DNA of 64,000 nucleotides from Impatiens glandulifera (GCF_907164915.1 NC_061870.1:22915348-22979347), one strand, 5' to 3'. Numbered from the stretch's first letter, positions 46,062 through 58,216 are shown. Numbers and translations: made by a program. The notes: generated by a model not told the origin, from the sequence alone.

Positions 46062-47068
46062 ATCCAGTCACATGGAGGGGCGTGAGATGAATAGGCAGTG
46101 TTGGCTTGAGGACGAGTGTAGCGAGATTGACGTACAAAGGGTTTGAGTGTAAAGTTAAAATGGGCGCGAGAGAAGTGACGACAGACGGAGATGGTGTGAC
46201 CAGTGTAGCCACAATATTGGCAGACATCAGGTGATTTGGTGTTGGATGAGGAGGGGTTGGGGTAGTGTGGTGAGGACTGTCGGCTGTTGTCTTTAGAGTA
46301 TTGGGGTCGGGAGTAATTGTTATTTTGGCGAGTATTGGATGATGGTTTGTAGGTTGCGACAAAAGCGGTGGTAGGTGTTGATGAGGTGGAGTTGGTGTTG
46401 TCATGGAGTTTGGTGAGCTCATGATGTATGAGTTTTTCATGGAGAGCATCGAACGGGATGAGAGTATCTCGAGCTTCAACGGTTTCGATGATGGAACGGT
46501 GTTGGGTTTGATCGAGCCCATTTAAAACCTTTGCAATGATGTCTTCGGGATCTAGAGTTTTGCATAGATTGGCAAGTTCAGTGGTGCATTGTTTTATTTG
46601 ATGCATATAGTCAGTGATGGTTTGATCGGGTGTCTTTTTGATTGAGTCAAGTCGTTTCTTGACTTGGAGGATTTGGTTGCGAGTAGGATTTGCGTAGAGA
46701 GATTTGAGAGTAGTCCATGCTTCATGAGATGTAGCAGCAGAGGCTACAAGAGGTGCGATCTTGGCGTCAAGAGTGCCGATGAGGGAGCCTAACAATAGTT
46801 GGACTTGTCGAGACCATGAGGCGTAACTGGGATTAAGGGTGACAGTGTTGTCGTCTTTGGTGATTGTTAGTGGTGGGCATTTCTTTTCTCCAGTGAGGTA
46901 GTCAAATAGGCCGAAACCAAATAAGAATGACTTGATTTGGGAAGACCATTGTGTAAAGTTGGTGGTGTTGTTTGTAGTTTGTAAGGGTTTGCATTGCGAT
47001 AGGTTGACAAAGAAGATGGGATAGCCGGGGTCGGTAGGGTTTGGGACGGAGAAGGCGTTTGATGACAT
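46062..47068 (-). pseudogene. copia gag of the split element (5' half of the polyprotein)
   Basis: An open frame from ATG 47068 encodes the Retrotran_gag/UBN2-type protein: MSSNAFSVPNPTDP, FTQWSSQIKSFLFGFGLFDY, LIGTLDAKIAPLVASA and ILQVKKRLDSIKKTPDQ, then a Ser/Thr/Asn-rich linker. A zinc knuckle CQYCGYTGHTISVC follows. The frame is cut at the protease start by the nested element. Gag would form the particle shell and bind the RNA. Confidence 0.88.
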
Positions 47069-47094
47069 TGTAGGATCTAGACTTCTGATACCAA

Positions 47095-47399
47095 TTAAAG
47101 AAGATGTATGATTGAAAATGAATAATTGTATATATATGAATAAGAAATGTACAGGTTATTTATATTACAATTTGTTATATGTAAAGTCTAAATATGGGTA
47201 AGAATTAGCTGTGCAATCACTAAGATTATGGAGGAATATATTGTGACTTGATTGCATCTTTGACTTGCAGATTTTGTGGAGTCTAAATATGGGTAACAAT
47301 TAACTGTGCAATCACTAAGATTATGGAGGAATATATTGTGACTTGATTGCATCTTTGACTTGTAGATTTTGTGGAGTAAGATTGTCTGGTTTTTTAACA
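47095..47399 (-). repeat. 5' LTR of the split copia element
   Basis: 305 bp, ending TTTTTTAACA. It is about 95 bp longer than its partner because 47186-47280 is duplicated at 47281-47375, and its inner end has lost the first G of TGTAAAG. The duplication must post-date insertion. Confidence 0.9.
47186..47375. repeat. 95-bp tandem duplication inside the 5' LTR
   Basis: 47186-47280 and 47281-47375 are nearly identical, both starting GTCTAAATATGGGTAA. The 3' LTR of the same element has one copy. Confidence 0.88.
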
Positions 47400-47619
47400 A
47401 ATAGATGTCGTATTCTAGTTGTCCAAAATAATGTTTCATAGTACAAATATTCATCTTTTACCCTTCTAGTTTATAATTTTTAATCTCGAACTCAAATTTT
47501 TATTTTCAAAATATTGTTTAGCTCATTGTACGGGATGAATTTTAAAATTAGTTTGGGACAAATCGACTATCGCGGACTCATCACCCGCGAATCGCCAGCA
47601 ATTGGTCCTTATTTATCAA

Positions 47620-47748
47620 TATCAATATTACACGGACTTATTTATAATTTTAAAAATTACTATACTTATTTATATACGTCATCTGTGTTTTACTATTCAC
47701 AAACTCATTTATTTTTAAAATTATAAATAAGTCCTTGTAATATTGATA
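47620..47748. repeat. Imperfect inverted repeat (hairpin), MITE-like
   Basis: TATCAATATTACACGGACTT (47620 on) continues to ATTTTAAAAAT and pairs with 47710-47748. The arms are about 38 bp with few mismatches around a 52-bp spacer. No target duplication was confirmed. Confidence 0.6.
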
Positions 47749-48398
47749 AGTTAATAATTTTTATCCTCTTTTAGTTTATATTTTTATTTTTTAAATATAA
47801 AGTCTAATTTATAAAAAACTGTTGATATGTATTAATTTTTTATATACTTAATTTTGTATTTGTATATATATTTTTTTACCTATCATAAATTTATAATAAT
47901 AAATAATATTGATAAAAAAAGCTAAAATTTGATAAAACAATAATTCAAAGATAAAAATTATATTTCTACAATAATTAAAAATACAAGATAAATAATAAAA
48001 ATTAATGACAAGTAATAAAAATATGATTAATAATGTTTAATTTGTTTTTTAATGGGTATAAATTATTAATGTATTAATTTTATCCTAATTTTTTTAAATG
48101 AAGAAAAGATATGGATTAAATATGTAAAGTTGATAATAAATAGATAATATTAATAAGGTTAAAAAATTAATGTAAGAAATGAATATTTTAAAAATATTTT
48201 TTTTAGTTTGGAAATGAGTTTTTGAGTTGAAAATGAATTATGTGACATTTACTGTATTTTGAGTTTAATAATGAATTTATGAGTTGGAAATGATTTAACA
48301 TCTTCATACTGTCATCATCTTCTTATTCTGCTCCTACTCCCTAAATTTTTTATTAAAATTGATAAAATAAAATATTTATGAATGTAAATACAAATGAA

Positions 48399-48562
48399 TA
48401 ATATGATTTGTTTTACTTTTGAATTTTAAAAATATGAATAAAATAATTGATACTCAATTTGAAATATGTTAAATGCGAAGTAATATGATTTGTTTTACTT
48501 TCGAATTTTAAAAATATGAATAAAATAATTGATACTCAATTTGAAATATATTAAATGCGAAG
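48399..48562. repeat. 82-bp tandem duplication
   Basis: 48399-48480 and 48481-48562 are almost identical, both starting TAATATGATTTGTTTTACTT and ending AAATGCGAAG. Confidence 0.88.
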
Positions 48563-49635
48563 AGGTCGATACAAATTGTCAAGTCTCAAGAAATACTACA
48601 ATGAGGTATGATTTCTATTATTATTGTTTTTTTTATTCTATTCACATAATAATTTGAGTAAAATATAAATGGATGTTCTTTTATCTTTTTCTTACCTACT
48701 AATTTGAATAAAATAAAAAATGGTAAAAAATAACTTGTCAAATCAGGTGAAATGGATCCCATTAAAATATGTTGAAATTGACATTTATTTTATGTTGTTT
48801 TTGTGGGTATAAAATGACAATTTATTTTAAGTTTAAAATGATGCGTTAGAATATGTATAAACTAAAAAAAAAAGTATGCTCACTATTAAAAAAATTGATA
48901 TTATTTTAATTGTTATATTAATTGTGTTTATTAAATGGTTATAGTTAATAAATAATTGTTTTAATTATTATTTTGTTATATTGGTTAGGTAATATGTTTG
49001 AATGTTTTTTCATAAAATTTATTCTAACTAGTTTATAATTGTTGAACTGTAATTTGTTGCTAATTAATTAATAATTTTTTACTTAATGTTTTATGGGTTT
49101 TTGAAGAAGTAAAGAAGTTGTTTAAATCTTAGGAAGTTTATTTTTGTTGATATGTTAATTATATTTTTTTATGATTTTTAATATTTAAATATAACCATAT
49201 TTTGATGTAATGATATTTTTATATAATATATGAAGAAAAAATTAATATATTTTTTTATTTACATAGTATAAATATTATTTTGATTTTTTTTAAATACAAG
49301 TTATAACGGTTATTTTCTAGACAATTGTGATAAAGAGTTTATTTTTCTTTTACCTTATACACGACTATTAACTGCAATTGTCTTACATTTCTTTCATAGT
49401 TAATCTATTAACTATGGTAATTTTATAGAATAAAGGCGATAAAATTACTCTAGTTACAGCGGTTGCACTACCTGTAATTAGATACTATTAACGACAGTTT
49501 ATAAATTGTCGTTATAAATTAATTAACAAATATTTTACCGCCAATCATCAATGTATCCTTATAAAATTAATGTTGCTTAATAAAATTTGTTTACTTCATA
49601 TTTATGTTATTTGTAAGATTAAAAAAAATGTTGAC
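48563..49635. other. AT-rich intergenic DNA
   Basis: No gene or repeat family recognised. AT content is very high. Confidence 0.5.
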
Positions 49636-49920
49636 AGAAACTGGTCGACGAGCATTGTGGGTGGCCACTGCGCCACCGCATACAGCTCGCCACAACCAAC
49701 TAGGAATCCGACGATCGGGCCATGTGCCCAATCAACCAGGCGGGTTTTCCTGGTCAACCAAAGCAACTACCGAGCCAACTAGCTAGGTTGGTTAACCACG
49801 GAGAAGGAAGGTCAACCACGTGGTCGCTCATCGGCTGAACGCGCCCACCACGCGGCTGCGACTTGGAGATCGCCCTATGCCTATGCCTAAGTCTTCTTCC
49901 TCGCAACGTCGATAGTAACT
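49636..49920. other. Small GC-rich island of unknown origin
   Basis: About 285 bp with sharply higher GC than its surroundings (words such as GCGCCCACCACGCGGCTGCG). It is partly built from GGTCAACCA/TGGTTGACC-type words occurring several times (49731-49815). ORFs on both strands are short and overlapping, with no family similarity I recognise. Confidence 0.4.
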
Positions 49921-51566
49921 TAGTAAGTGGTCTCATTTGAAAAATATTAAAAAATCTATATCTTCTTGGATACTAAACCAAATGAATTGATTCAATAAAA
50001 TTTATTTATTTTTTGGCTTAAGTCATCCCAAACCTCATGGGCTACTGGTATGAGTTAAGTGGACTTTACTAGGGTTGCATTAAGATTGTTTGACCATGAT
50101 CATCACATTCATTTGAAGACAATTTTATGATTAGGGTTATCAAAATTCGAATCTCATCACTATATGGTTTGATCTTACAAAATGCTTCATCGGGGAATGT
50201 ACTTAAATCATTTTTTTTTTGTTATATAAAGAGGAAAGAAAAGATTAACGCGTGGAGATGACAAAAAAGAAAGGTTAAGGGAACAAATGAAATAATTTAT
50301 GATAAAAAAAGATTGGAAACTAATAAACAACTATTTCACCAACTTTACAATTGTTGTTGTTTTGGTTGTGGGTTGGAAGTCTTTGTCATGAACCATGTGG
50401 AAAAGACCAGCTTATGTCACATTTTCTTTATATATATATATTTATGAAAAGAACAGCATAACCATGTCTTAATTATGAAGGTTTCATCATTCAAAATATT
50501 AATAATCCTATCCTTTTTTTCTCCCATTTTGTTCAAATTAAGTTGAGAGCATAACCACACTTTGTATTGAGTGATTTTGTTATTTTTTTATGCTAAGCCA
50601 TCAATTGTAGGTTTTCGATTAAATTATTTATCGGTTTTATAAGATCTTAACATTCTAATTGTCAAATTGTGTTTTTTTCCTTAATGTGGAAAATAAGTTT
50701 TGTATGATATTTTTCCCCATAATTTATCAATGATTGTATTTATGATGAAGCACTTATTCTTGGAAGAATTTAAGAGATATTTTTTTGAGTATAAATATGT
50801 ATATATATCATGTATATGTATCATAGTTAATGTTTATTTAAGAGATTTAAATACAACATAATTATGATATATGTGCTATACTTGAATGACGGTGATAAAG
50901 ATTTAAATAATAGATAATTATGGTATGTGGGTAAAGAGTCGCCCTTGAATTTAGGCTGCCCAGTCTCAGCCTCAGATCCAGAAGAAACAAAAAAAAAATA
51001 TCAATAATTATAAAAATAAAATAAAACACACACTAAACTTTATTAAAACATGAACATTTTTTATTTTAAAAACTCTACTTCACGTGAATAACGGTAATAC
51101 ATTCAAATAGTTATTTGAAAAATTAGTTTATAACCATATTATTTATAAGTTTAATTATGTTAAAAAATAATATGAATACGATATTATAGTGACGTAAAAA
51201 TTCTCGGTTCACCAATTTTTTAATGAGTAAGGATAAAAAACAGAAATTTGGTGTCAAGAATTGTGTTAGAAATTATGTGTCTACATTTGTGTGAGATTTC
51301 TATTCCATTCAAATGCATCCACATTATTTCCGATATAATTCTTGACACCAAATTCCCGCTCTAAAAGCATGACTTTTTTTTAATATATCGGAATGCATAT
51401 AATATAGAGGTATGATCTTGATTTTGAATAAGATGCTCCATAATTTATGAATTAAACTATACTATATGTGTTCTCATGTAATTTATGATAAAAACATGTC
51501 AAAGCTAGTAACTTAAATTATATTGTTTTTATATATTTTTTATTATTTTTTCTATAATTTCTATCA
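49921..51566. other. Intergenic DNA
   Basis: No gene supported. 49990-50215 has a decayed look with a T-run and could be an old SINE, but no clear A/B boxes were found. The rest is AT-rich. Confidence 0.4.
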
Positions 51567-51705
51567 AAGTAGTTAAATGGTAAGAGTCCACTTAACAGAT
51601 CAAAATGTCACGTATTCGATTTCGACTAAAAACATTTTGAATGGAAGTCGGAGCCATGACTATGGGGTCTCATCAAGTTCTCCTTAATTCAAAAAAAAAT
51701 TATTT
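51567..51705 (+). repeat. tRNA-derived SINE
   Basis: An A-box-like TAGTTAAATGG followed by TAAGAGTCC (51570-51589) and a B-box-like GTATTCGATTTCG (51612-51624) are followed by about 70 bp of tail ending in an A-run (51692-51700). Layout and length match plant SINEs. No clear target duplication was found. Confidence 0.55.
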
Positions 51706-52110
51706 TATCGGTAATATTTGCAATATATTTAAAATAAAATAATCCTGGTGTTAAAATTAAGATTCGATCCGTTTACACTCACCTACCGAGTTTTGGTGTA
51801 ACTGGTATCATCCTCTCTTCTAACTTAACGATATCCTCTTGAAATCATGGGTTGGAAGTTGGAATCGGTTAAATTGCAACCTTAAAAATTAAATATAATT
51901 TTTTAAGAATAAATAAAAAAAAAAAGTAAATTAGTGCAAATTGCACTTTTATTTTTATTCTTTTTAAGTAGATGTTGACATACAAACCAATAGTTAAGTA
52001 TTAAATAGTCAAAAACAGGGCGGGTCCTTGTCATTTGGATGATTCATTCATTTCATATATTATTCCAAAAACTAAAATTATACTCTTTCTTCTCCGTTTC
52101 CCTTTTCTTC

Positions 52111-52120
52111 TTATATAAAA
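52111..52120 (+). promoter_or_regulatory. TATA box of the GH17 glucanase gene
   Basis: TTATATAAAA, about 240 bp before the ATG and just upstream of a C-rich leader, placing the transcript start near 52145. Confidence 0.65.
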
Positions 52121-52274
52121 CGGCCGCCAAAACTCCCCCCCGCCGCCGATTCCTCCATTTTCCGGCAACCTTCCGTCCGCCTCCACGGCCATTCTCTCCA
52201 CCGGCGGCGGCCTCTTACAAGAACTTTCCGATTCCTTATCAGATTGAGAAAATAAACCGGTCTGTAAACCGGCA

Positions 52275-52286
52275 ATGCGGAATTGA
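52275..52286 (+). other. Minimal upstream ORF in the GH17 leader
   Basis: ATG CGG AAT TGA lies in the predicted 5'UTR about 75 bp before the main start. Such short uORFs can lower translation; the effect here is not known. Confidence 0.4.
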
Positions 52287-52349
52287 AGTCTACTGTATAG
52301 TGGATAGTGGATACAATTGATCATTCATCCTTCCGAAATTCACATATAT

Positions 52350-53718
52350 ATGAAGATCTCAGACTCCTTTTTCCGATTACTATTGGCGTTATTTATCTTA
52401 TTTGCTGGAAAAGGTACGCCGATGTCTATTTCTTTATTGTTTGTTAATCATCACTACTTTAGTTTCCTTTTTGGTTAATCAGATTTAGTTTTGAATCTTG
52501 ACGATTGCTTTACGATTTCGTTGAATTGAACCGATAATTGGAGACATCTTTTTTGCATTCTTGTTGATTCCGAGAAATTAGGTCTAGAAATTTGAACTAA
52601 TTTTCTGCTTCATTGGTTTATTGATCCTTTTAGTTCCATCGGAAGTTGAATCATTCACCGGAACTTATGGAATAAATTATGGTAGAATTGCAAACAACAT
52701 TCCTTCTCCTGATGAAGTCGTTAAGCTTCTTCGGTCTGTCAAGATTAAGAACGTGAGAATATACGATGCTGATCATAGCGTTTTGAAAGCTTTTAGTAAA
52801 ACAGGACTTGAAATAGTTGTTGGACTTCCAAATGGAAACTTGAAAGATATGAATTCAAACCCTGATCATGCTCTAACTTGGGTTAAAGATAATGTATTAG
52901 CATTCCTTCCAGATACCCATATTCGTGGGATTGCAATTGGAAATGAAGTTCTTGGTGGGGCAGATCAATCACTTTGGGAAGTATTGTTAGGTGCTGCGAA
53001 GAACATTCATAACGCTACGAAAACCCTGAAAATCGACGATGTAATTCAGATAACAACAGCCCATTCGATGTTGGTTTTCAATAACTCGTATCCACCTTCT
53101 TCCTGCACATTCAATGACAATATCATACAATACATGAAACCGCTCCTGGAATTCTTTTCCAATAACGGCGCTCCATTTTGTCTAAATGCTTATCCTTTTC
53201 TGGCATACATGGATAACCCGAATGATATTGACATAAATTATGCGCTTTTTCAGACAACAGATGGTATCTATGATGAGAAAAGTAAACTTCATTATGATAA
53301 TATGCTTGATGCCATAACTGATGCAGCTTATACTGCTTTGGAGAATGCTGAATTCAGAAAGATGGAAGTTATAGTTACTGAAACTGGTTGGGCTTCTCAT
53401 GGCGATCAAAACGAAGCTGCTGCGAATGGAACTAATGCTAAAATCTACAATTATAATTTGCGGAAAAGACTGGCAAAAAGAAAAGGAACACCTTTGAGAC
53501 CGAAAAAGATGTTGAAGGTGTATGTTTTTGCTCTGTTTAATGAGAATTTGAAGGATGGACCAACTTCTGAAAGAAACTTTGGATTGTTTAAAGCTGATGG
53601 GAATATCTCTTATGATATTGGATTTTCGGGATTGAAATCATCTTCTTCTCTATCGACAAACTTCCGATGGATGGTGTACTGCTCTGTATTGATCAGCATT
53701 CTCTTGTTGATCTTATAA
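52350..53718 (+). CDS. Glucan endo-1,3-beta-glucosidase (GH17), probably GPI-anchored
   Basis: It hydrolyses beta-1,3-glucan (callose) at the cell surface or plasmodesmata. Exon 1 is 52350-52413 and encodes the start of a signal peptide, MKISDSFFRLLLALFILFAG. The intron is 52414-52633 (GTACGC...TTTTAG), and exon 2 is 52634-53718; the product is 382 aa. The GH17 domain starts at GTYGINYGRIANN. The acid/base Glu is in GIAIGNEVL (about residue 126) and the nucleophile Glu in IVTETGWAS (about residue 271). The FALFNE...ERNFGLF block closes the domain. There is no X8/CBM43 module. A Ser-rich spacer and a hydrophobic end (WMVYCSVLISILLLIL) predict a GPI anchor. It resembles Arabidopsis glucanases 11 and 14 (At1g32860, At2g27500). 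The exon 1 start is chosen because it supplies the signal peptide and keeps the frame. Confidence 0.9.
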
Positions 53719-56414
53719 TATTAAAATGTATACAGAATTCAGAAAACAGGACTTTTTTTCTTTGATAGTCTTCTTATAACTGTGAAAAAAAAAAACCTAA
53801 TGTGGTGGTGGTGATTATTATAATAATATTTGCAGTAGTTGGGACGATATTGTTTCGATTTTGCTTCTTAAAACTTTGAAATTTTCATTATAATCGCAAC
53901 ACAATTCATACATCAACTCTTCCAGGAACATCCTTCCACGACTTCACTAAGATATTGTCAATTTTCAATCGAGGTTAGTCACTTTGGACTGATTAGTTTA
54001 TTTAACTTTATTTATAAGTTGTTACAAAAATTATTACAAAGGTTTCGCAAATTTCTTACCTAACATGATTAGTGTTTTTCATTAAGGATAAAGAAATTCA
54101 AGACAATATCTTCATTATTTAATAAGATTCTCGTAATTATAAAAAGAGATATAAGAATTTAATCTTAACTTTGTCGTGAGAGTGAACTTTTTTTTTAAAT
54201 TAAAGAAGAACAAGCATTACAACTCACAGTTATGATCACGGTTAAACTCGAAACTTTTTCCGATGGAATCAGAAAGTGAACTTTTATGATATGATCGAGT
54301 GTCACTTTTAGAAAAATATTTTATTCAAATTTGATTTTTCTTCAAAATTGGCCACTTTTTATTATGAATTGTGTTTATTTTAAACAAAAGAGCAAAGAGC
54401 ATTGTAACAAAAAAGAAAGGATGAATTCATCTTTGGAATTAGTATCTTATGGGGGGAGACTTGTTGGTCAAAGGTTATCATTTGTAATTTATGGGCAATG
54501 GAAAATCAAGTCGAATTCGCTAGATAAGTGGACCACTTTTAAAAGTAGACATTTCTCATATTGGACTTTCATAATTATCCTTCTTTTCGGGGTAGAGACT
54601 TGATCCACAAAAATAGTAGATTTTCAAATTACGATTCTATATAGAATATATTAGATTAAGAAGAATATCAGGGGAGAGCATTAGAGATAGAATGACACGT
54701 CACGTCGTTAGTCGGAAAAAGATTGCAGCACACATCATTCCTTCTTCAAAATTCTTTGTCCCTATTATTTTTCTATGATTAATGACATTAGAGACATCTC
54801 TTTTACGATAGAGGAGGATATCCTTGCATGGCCTTTTTACACTGACATAGTCTATACGATTAAATTAGGTTTCAAGTCTCTTTGCTCATCTTCTTGTTTT
54901 TTACTAATTTTACTAATGATTCCTCATTATTTCTTTTCAAGTTGATACTAATTTTGTAAATTTTTGTATGAACTTACCGGAGCACAACTTGTTCAGATGG
55001 GATAAAAATAAGGTTTTTGGGTCTTACTAATCTTAACTAACCTGTCAAATTTATGCTTGATTGTGGGAACAATATTTGAGACATTTTCAGTAAAATGTTG
55101 TGCACAACTCACAATTGCGGAAATTTTTTGTGTTTGTATTTGGATATGGAGAATGAAATGGAGATTCGTCGACAAGAGAAAGTGACTTACATGCCTCATT
55201 TTTTTAACGTAAATCTAATCTTAACACCAATGTTTTATCGAGGCGAATACGATCTTCCAATAAAGGAATTAAATTCAATTAGGATGTCCTCATTTACCTG
55301 AAGATGATGTTTTTGTGTTGTCGTTACCATTTGAGAAACATTATCTTGAGAATGTGGAAACTCGACAATAATTGTTCTGAATTTGTATAATGTTATCTTT
55401 GAATTTAATTCAAGTTATAATTAAATTTTGTTAAAAGAAAGTAAGAGATGGTTGTAACATATCAGAAAATTTGTTTCAGACTTTCAGTTTTACTAGTGGA
55501 GAGGGTTAATTCATATTGTTGCCAATTTTGTTAAAATTGATGCTATGAATTGTAATTGGATGTGTAACTTATTGATAAACCTACTTATTCCTCAAATTAA
55601 TATATCATTTGAAAAAAAAAGTGTAACTAATTCTTTTTTTAATTCCAAATCTTGAGTGAATCGTTCAAACGTTTCCTTCGTAATATTTGTTCCGAAAAGT
55701 GGGTCGTAAAGTTAATCTTTGGTGGCCGTGGGCTCATATATTTACTATATACTCTTAGTTATAACTATTACAAAAACCTTTGCTACCAATAACATCGAAA
55801 AGATTAACCGAATATAATAAATAATTTTGACATATGAAAGTTAACCCAACCAGCATATTATTTCATATAAAATAAATCACCAACTCTCCCTCCCTACTTT
55901 ATCTTTGTAACATATTAAAATAGTAAAGTCCCTACTTTATCCTTATAACATATTACAATATTAAAGTCTTTAACCAAAATAATCAATTAATATATTTTTA
56001 TCAAACAAATGTTTTTCAAATCATCCAAATAACCCACATCAAACAAACTCTCATCAAAATGAACACTAGCTAGTTCATATGTCAAAAAAATGATAAACAG
56101 CAAAAAATTCAAGATAGAGTTGGGGGAATATTTCAATTATCTCTTAAAAACAAAATAGCAGAAGAGGAGTTCAATTATCTAAATTATGCATTTGTTGTTT
56201 CAATAGTAAGCTAAACTAAGCTTAAAAAATAAAGATTCCAATATCTTTAAACCCCTTTTTACTACTCCCTTAAGGGTCACCAAACCATATAAGTTTATAA
56301 ATAAATACCCATAAAAAAATCAGAATTGAGACAAAGTGAAGGCTTTAGAAAGGGTGATGCATAATGATTAATACTATGAAACATGACCATAGTACCCAAC
56401 ACCATCAATCTTAG
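53719..56414. other. Intergenic DNA between the GH17 and ANTH genes
   Basis: It includes the 3'UTRs of both convergent genes. ORFs at 54331-54603 and 55095-55301 are short, Lys/Phe/Ile-rich and not recognisable. No repeat was identified. Confidence 0.45.
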
Positions 56415-57935
56415 CTAAGCCATATTGTTGCTGTTTCGAGCTGGGAAATGCTGTTTCATTTCCATGTCAGCTATCTGATCATAAGCAGGTGGAGGAACAG
56501 ATGGCGAAGCTTGGAACGGATCTTCATGCATTCCATTTAAAAGAAGAGAATCGAGACCACCTCCCATTTCGGGTTTTTTGTTCAATAAATTGCTAGTAGA
56601 CTGATCAACCAAAGCTAGTTCCCAATCATCTTTACCAATTTCAGAAGTTATAACTTGATCAACTTGTGAATTGAAAGTTTCCCATGACCCATCTCTATTC
56701 ATCACTGTCTTAGAAAGAAGAGAATCGAGACCACCTCCCATTTCGGGTTTTTTGTTCAATAAACTGCTAGTAGACTGATCAACCAAAGCTAGTTCCCAAT
56801 CATCTTTACCCATTTCAGAAGTTATAACTTGATCAACTTGTGAATTGAAAGCCTCCCATGACCCATCTCTATTCATCACTGTCTTAGAAAACAAAGCCAA
56901 TTCCACTTTGTTACTATGATATGAAGCCCAAGAAACCCTCAAACTCACCAAATCCTCCGATAATGCCATGAATTCATGCAATGGCTCATTCTGGGTGTTT
57001 TGCGGTATGTTGGTTGTATTATGCTTTAAGAAACCTTTGAGGGTTTCAAAGAGATTGTCGGTTAGTTTCTTCACTTGTGGGAAATCCGATGATCCTATGA
57101 TCCCAAGATCTTTACTAAAGCTGTAGAGTAGTCGGAGTTTATCCATCGTCTTGGCAGATTTAACAAATGCATCAAATGCAATTGCAGAATCATCATAACA
57201 CATTTTAGGGAATCTATCAAGTAAAACCTCCAAAACTTCACAAAGATGATAGTAAAGTGAAAAACTTTCCATCAAAACAAGGTATAAAGCAGACAGGATC
57301 ATTATATTACTCTTAGCTAACCCTGTTGGTCTGCAAGGCAATAACATATCTAAAAGTTTCAGCAAATGATTCAATTTCTCATGAATCATCTCTGAGTTCA
57401 TTTCTCTAGCAGGGAAAAACCCTTTTCCATCATAGCCACCAGTCAATTTCATCCGATAAACGATGAATTCGAGTTTCTGATCAAGGTATTTAGCATAAGC
57501 CCTAACGAAATCAGAGTGATCCCAGCAATTCGAGTGGTTCACATTGTAGAAATCTGACATATCCAAAACCCTAATAGTCCTAGTACCTTTCTTACGACTT
57601 CCATTCAAAATCTCTTGCCCTAGAAATGGATCCCCTTCTTTTAACATTCTGTGGACTAGAATCAATGACTTCACAGCAACTATCCAATCATGCGTCTTAC
57701 TCAGTCGCTTCGAAATCGCGGAAACGAACGCGTTCAAGTAAACTTTGGATTGTGAGGTTAGATTTATAATCTCCATTGTGTACTTCTCGTCACACAGATC
57801 ATCGTCATGGCTAGTCGCCTTCACCACAAGAACTTGGAGGTCCGGCGGCGCGACATTGCCTGAGAATTTAGCTAGGCTTATACTAGTCTTGTCCTTCACC
57901 GCGCCGATGATCCTCCGGTACGTACTCAGCATCAT
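56415..57935 (-). CDS. Putative clathrin assembly protein (ANTH/PICALM family)
   Basis: An intronless 506-residue adaptor of the AP180/CALM family. It binds phosphoinositides and helps build clathrin coats at the plasma membrane or trans-Golgi. The ANTH domain runs from about residue 5 to 290. Its family motifs are IIGAVKDKTSISLAK (9-23), KATSHDDD (39-46, lipid-binding loop), DWIVAVKSLILVHRML, RVLDMSDF and WDHSDFVRAYAKYLD. The C-terminal part keeps the group pattern DDWELALV, GGGLDSLLLNGM, DPFQAS, PPPAYDQI. This places it with the Arabidopsis At1g03050/At4g02650-like group, although it lacks their long acidic linker. Residues 350-407 are repeated at 408-465 by an in-frame duplication, doubling the DDWELALV segment. 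Two ATGs start the frame; the first is used here. A 5'UTR intron is predicted. Confidence 0.9.
   Translation of the reverse strand: MMLSTYRRIIGAVKDKTSISLAKFSGNVAPPDLQVLVVKATSHDDDLCDEKYTMEIINLTSQSKVYLNAFVSAISKRLSKTHDWIVAVKSLILVHRMLKEGDPFLGQEILNGSRKKGTRTIRVLDMSDFYNVNHSNCWDHSDFVRAYAKYLDQKLEFIVYRMKLTGGYDGKGFFPAREMNSEMIHEKLNHLLKLLDMLLPCRPTGLAKSNIMILSALYLVLMESFSLYYHLCEVLEVLLDRFPKMCYDDSAIAFDAFVKSAKTMDKLRLLYSFSKDLGIIGSSDFPQVKKLTDNLFETLKGFLKHNTTNIPQNTQNEPLHEFMALSEDLVSLRVSWASYHSNKVELALFSKTVMNRDGSWEAFNSQVDQVITSEMGKDDWELALVDQSTSSLLNKKPEMGGGLDSLLSKTVMNRDGSWETFNSQVDQVITSEIGKDDWELALVDQSTSNLLNKKPEMGGGLDSLLLNGMHEDPFQASPSVPPPAYDQIADMEMKQHFPARNSNNMA
56541..56888 (-). repeat. 174-bp in-frame tandem duplication in the ANTH gene
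   Basis: 56541-56714 and 56715-56888 differ at only a few bases by eye. Each encodes 58 residues starting SKTVMNRDGSWE and ending GGGLDSLL. The multiple-of-three length keeps the frame. Confidence 0.95.
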
Positions 57936-57957
57936 TCAATCGTGAAGGATCACGAAT

Positions 57958-58102
57958 CTATGGGCAGATTAGTGAGATTTTTTGATGTGAACTATGAACT
58001 ATACGATGAAAGCATAAAAGCAATAACATAAATAAACAACTGCATGTGTATATGTAACGTAGGATCTAGAATCTAGATATAGTTATACAGAGATGAACTT
58101 AC
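57958..58102 (-). other. Predicted 5'UTR intron of the ANTH gene
   Basis: Minus strand donor CGACG|GTAAGTTC and acceptor CCCATAG|ATTCG enclose 145 bp, ending 22 bases before the first ATG. The upstream exon is GC-rich (GGCGGCGCTTCTCG), as expected of a leader. Confidence 0.6.
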
Positions 58103-58216
58103 CGTCGAGAAGCGCCGCCGGGGAGCTTAAATCTCCGTTGTCACCTTTTCCGGCGACGGCGATATTCAGAGCAAATTCCGGGGACTGAACTCTTTCAGCT
58201 TCTTTAGTTCAAATTC

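Larger units (their letters stand above)
36909..47399 (-). mobile_element. Ty1/copia LTR retrotransposon, split by a nested element
   Basis: LTRs 36909-37117 and 47095-47399 bound a copia element on the minus strand. The insertion is flanked by the 5-bp target duplication AATAG (36904-36908 and 47400-47404). The polypurine tract (minus strand TTGAGGGGGAA, 37118-37128) abuts the 3' LTR, and a TGGTATCAGA primer site adjoins the 5' LTR near 47082-47092. Gag is at 47068-46062 and pol at 40248-37039, with a younger element (40254-46056) between them. Without the insert it would be about 4.7 kb and carry all copia domains, broken only by a few lesions. Confidence 0.92.

Noticed and set aside
54331..54603. 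Possible small gene between the GH17 and ANTH genes
   Set aside because: No family similarity, promoter or splice support; the amino-acid composition matches AT-rich background.
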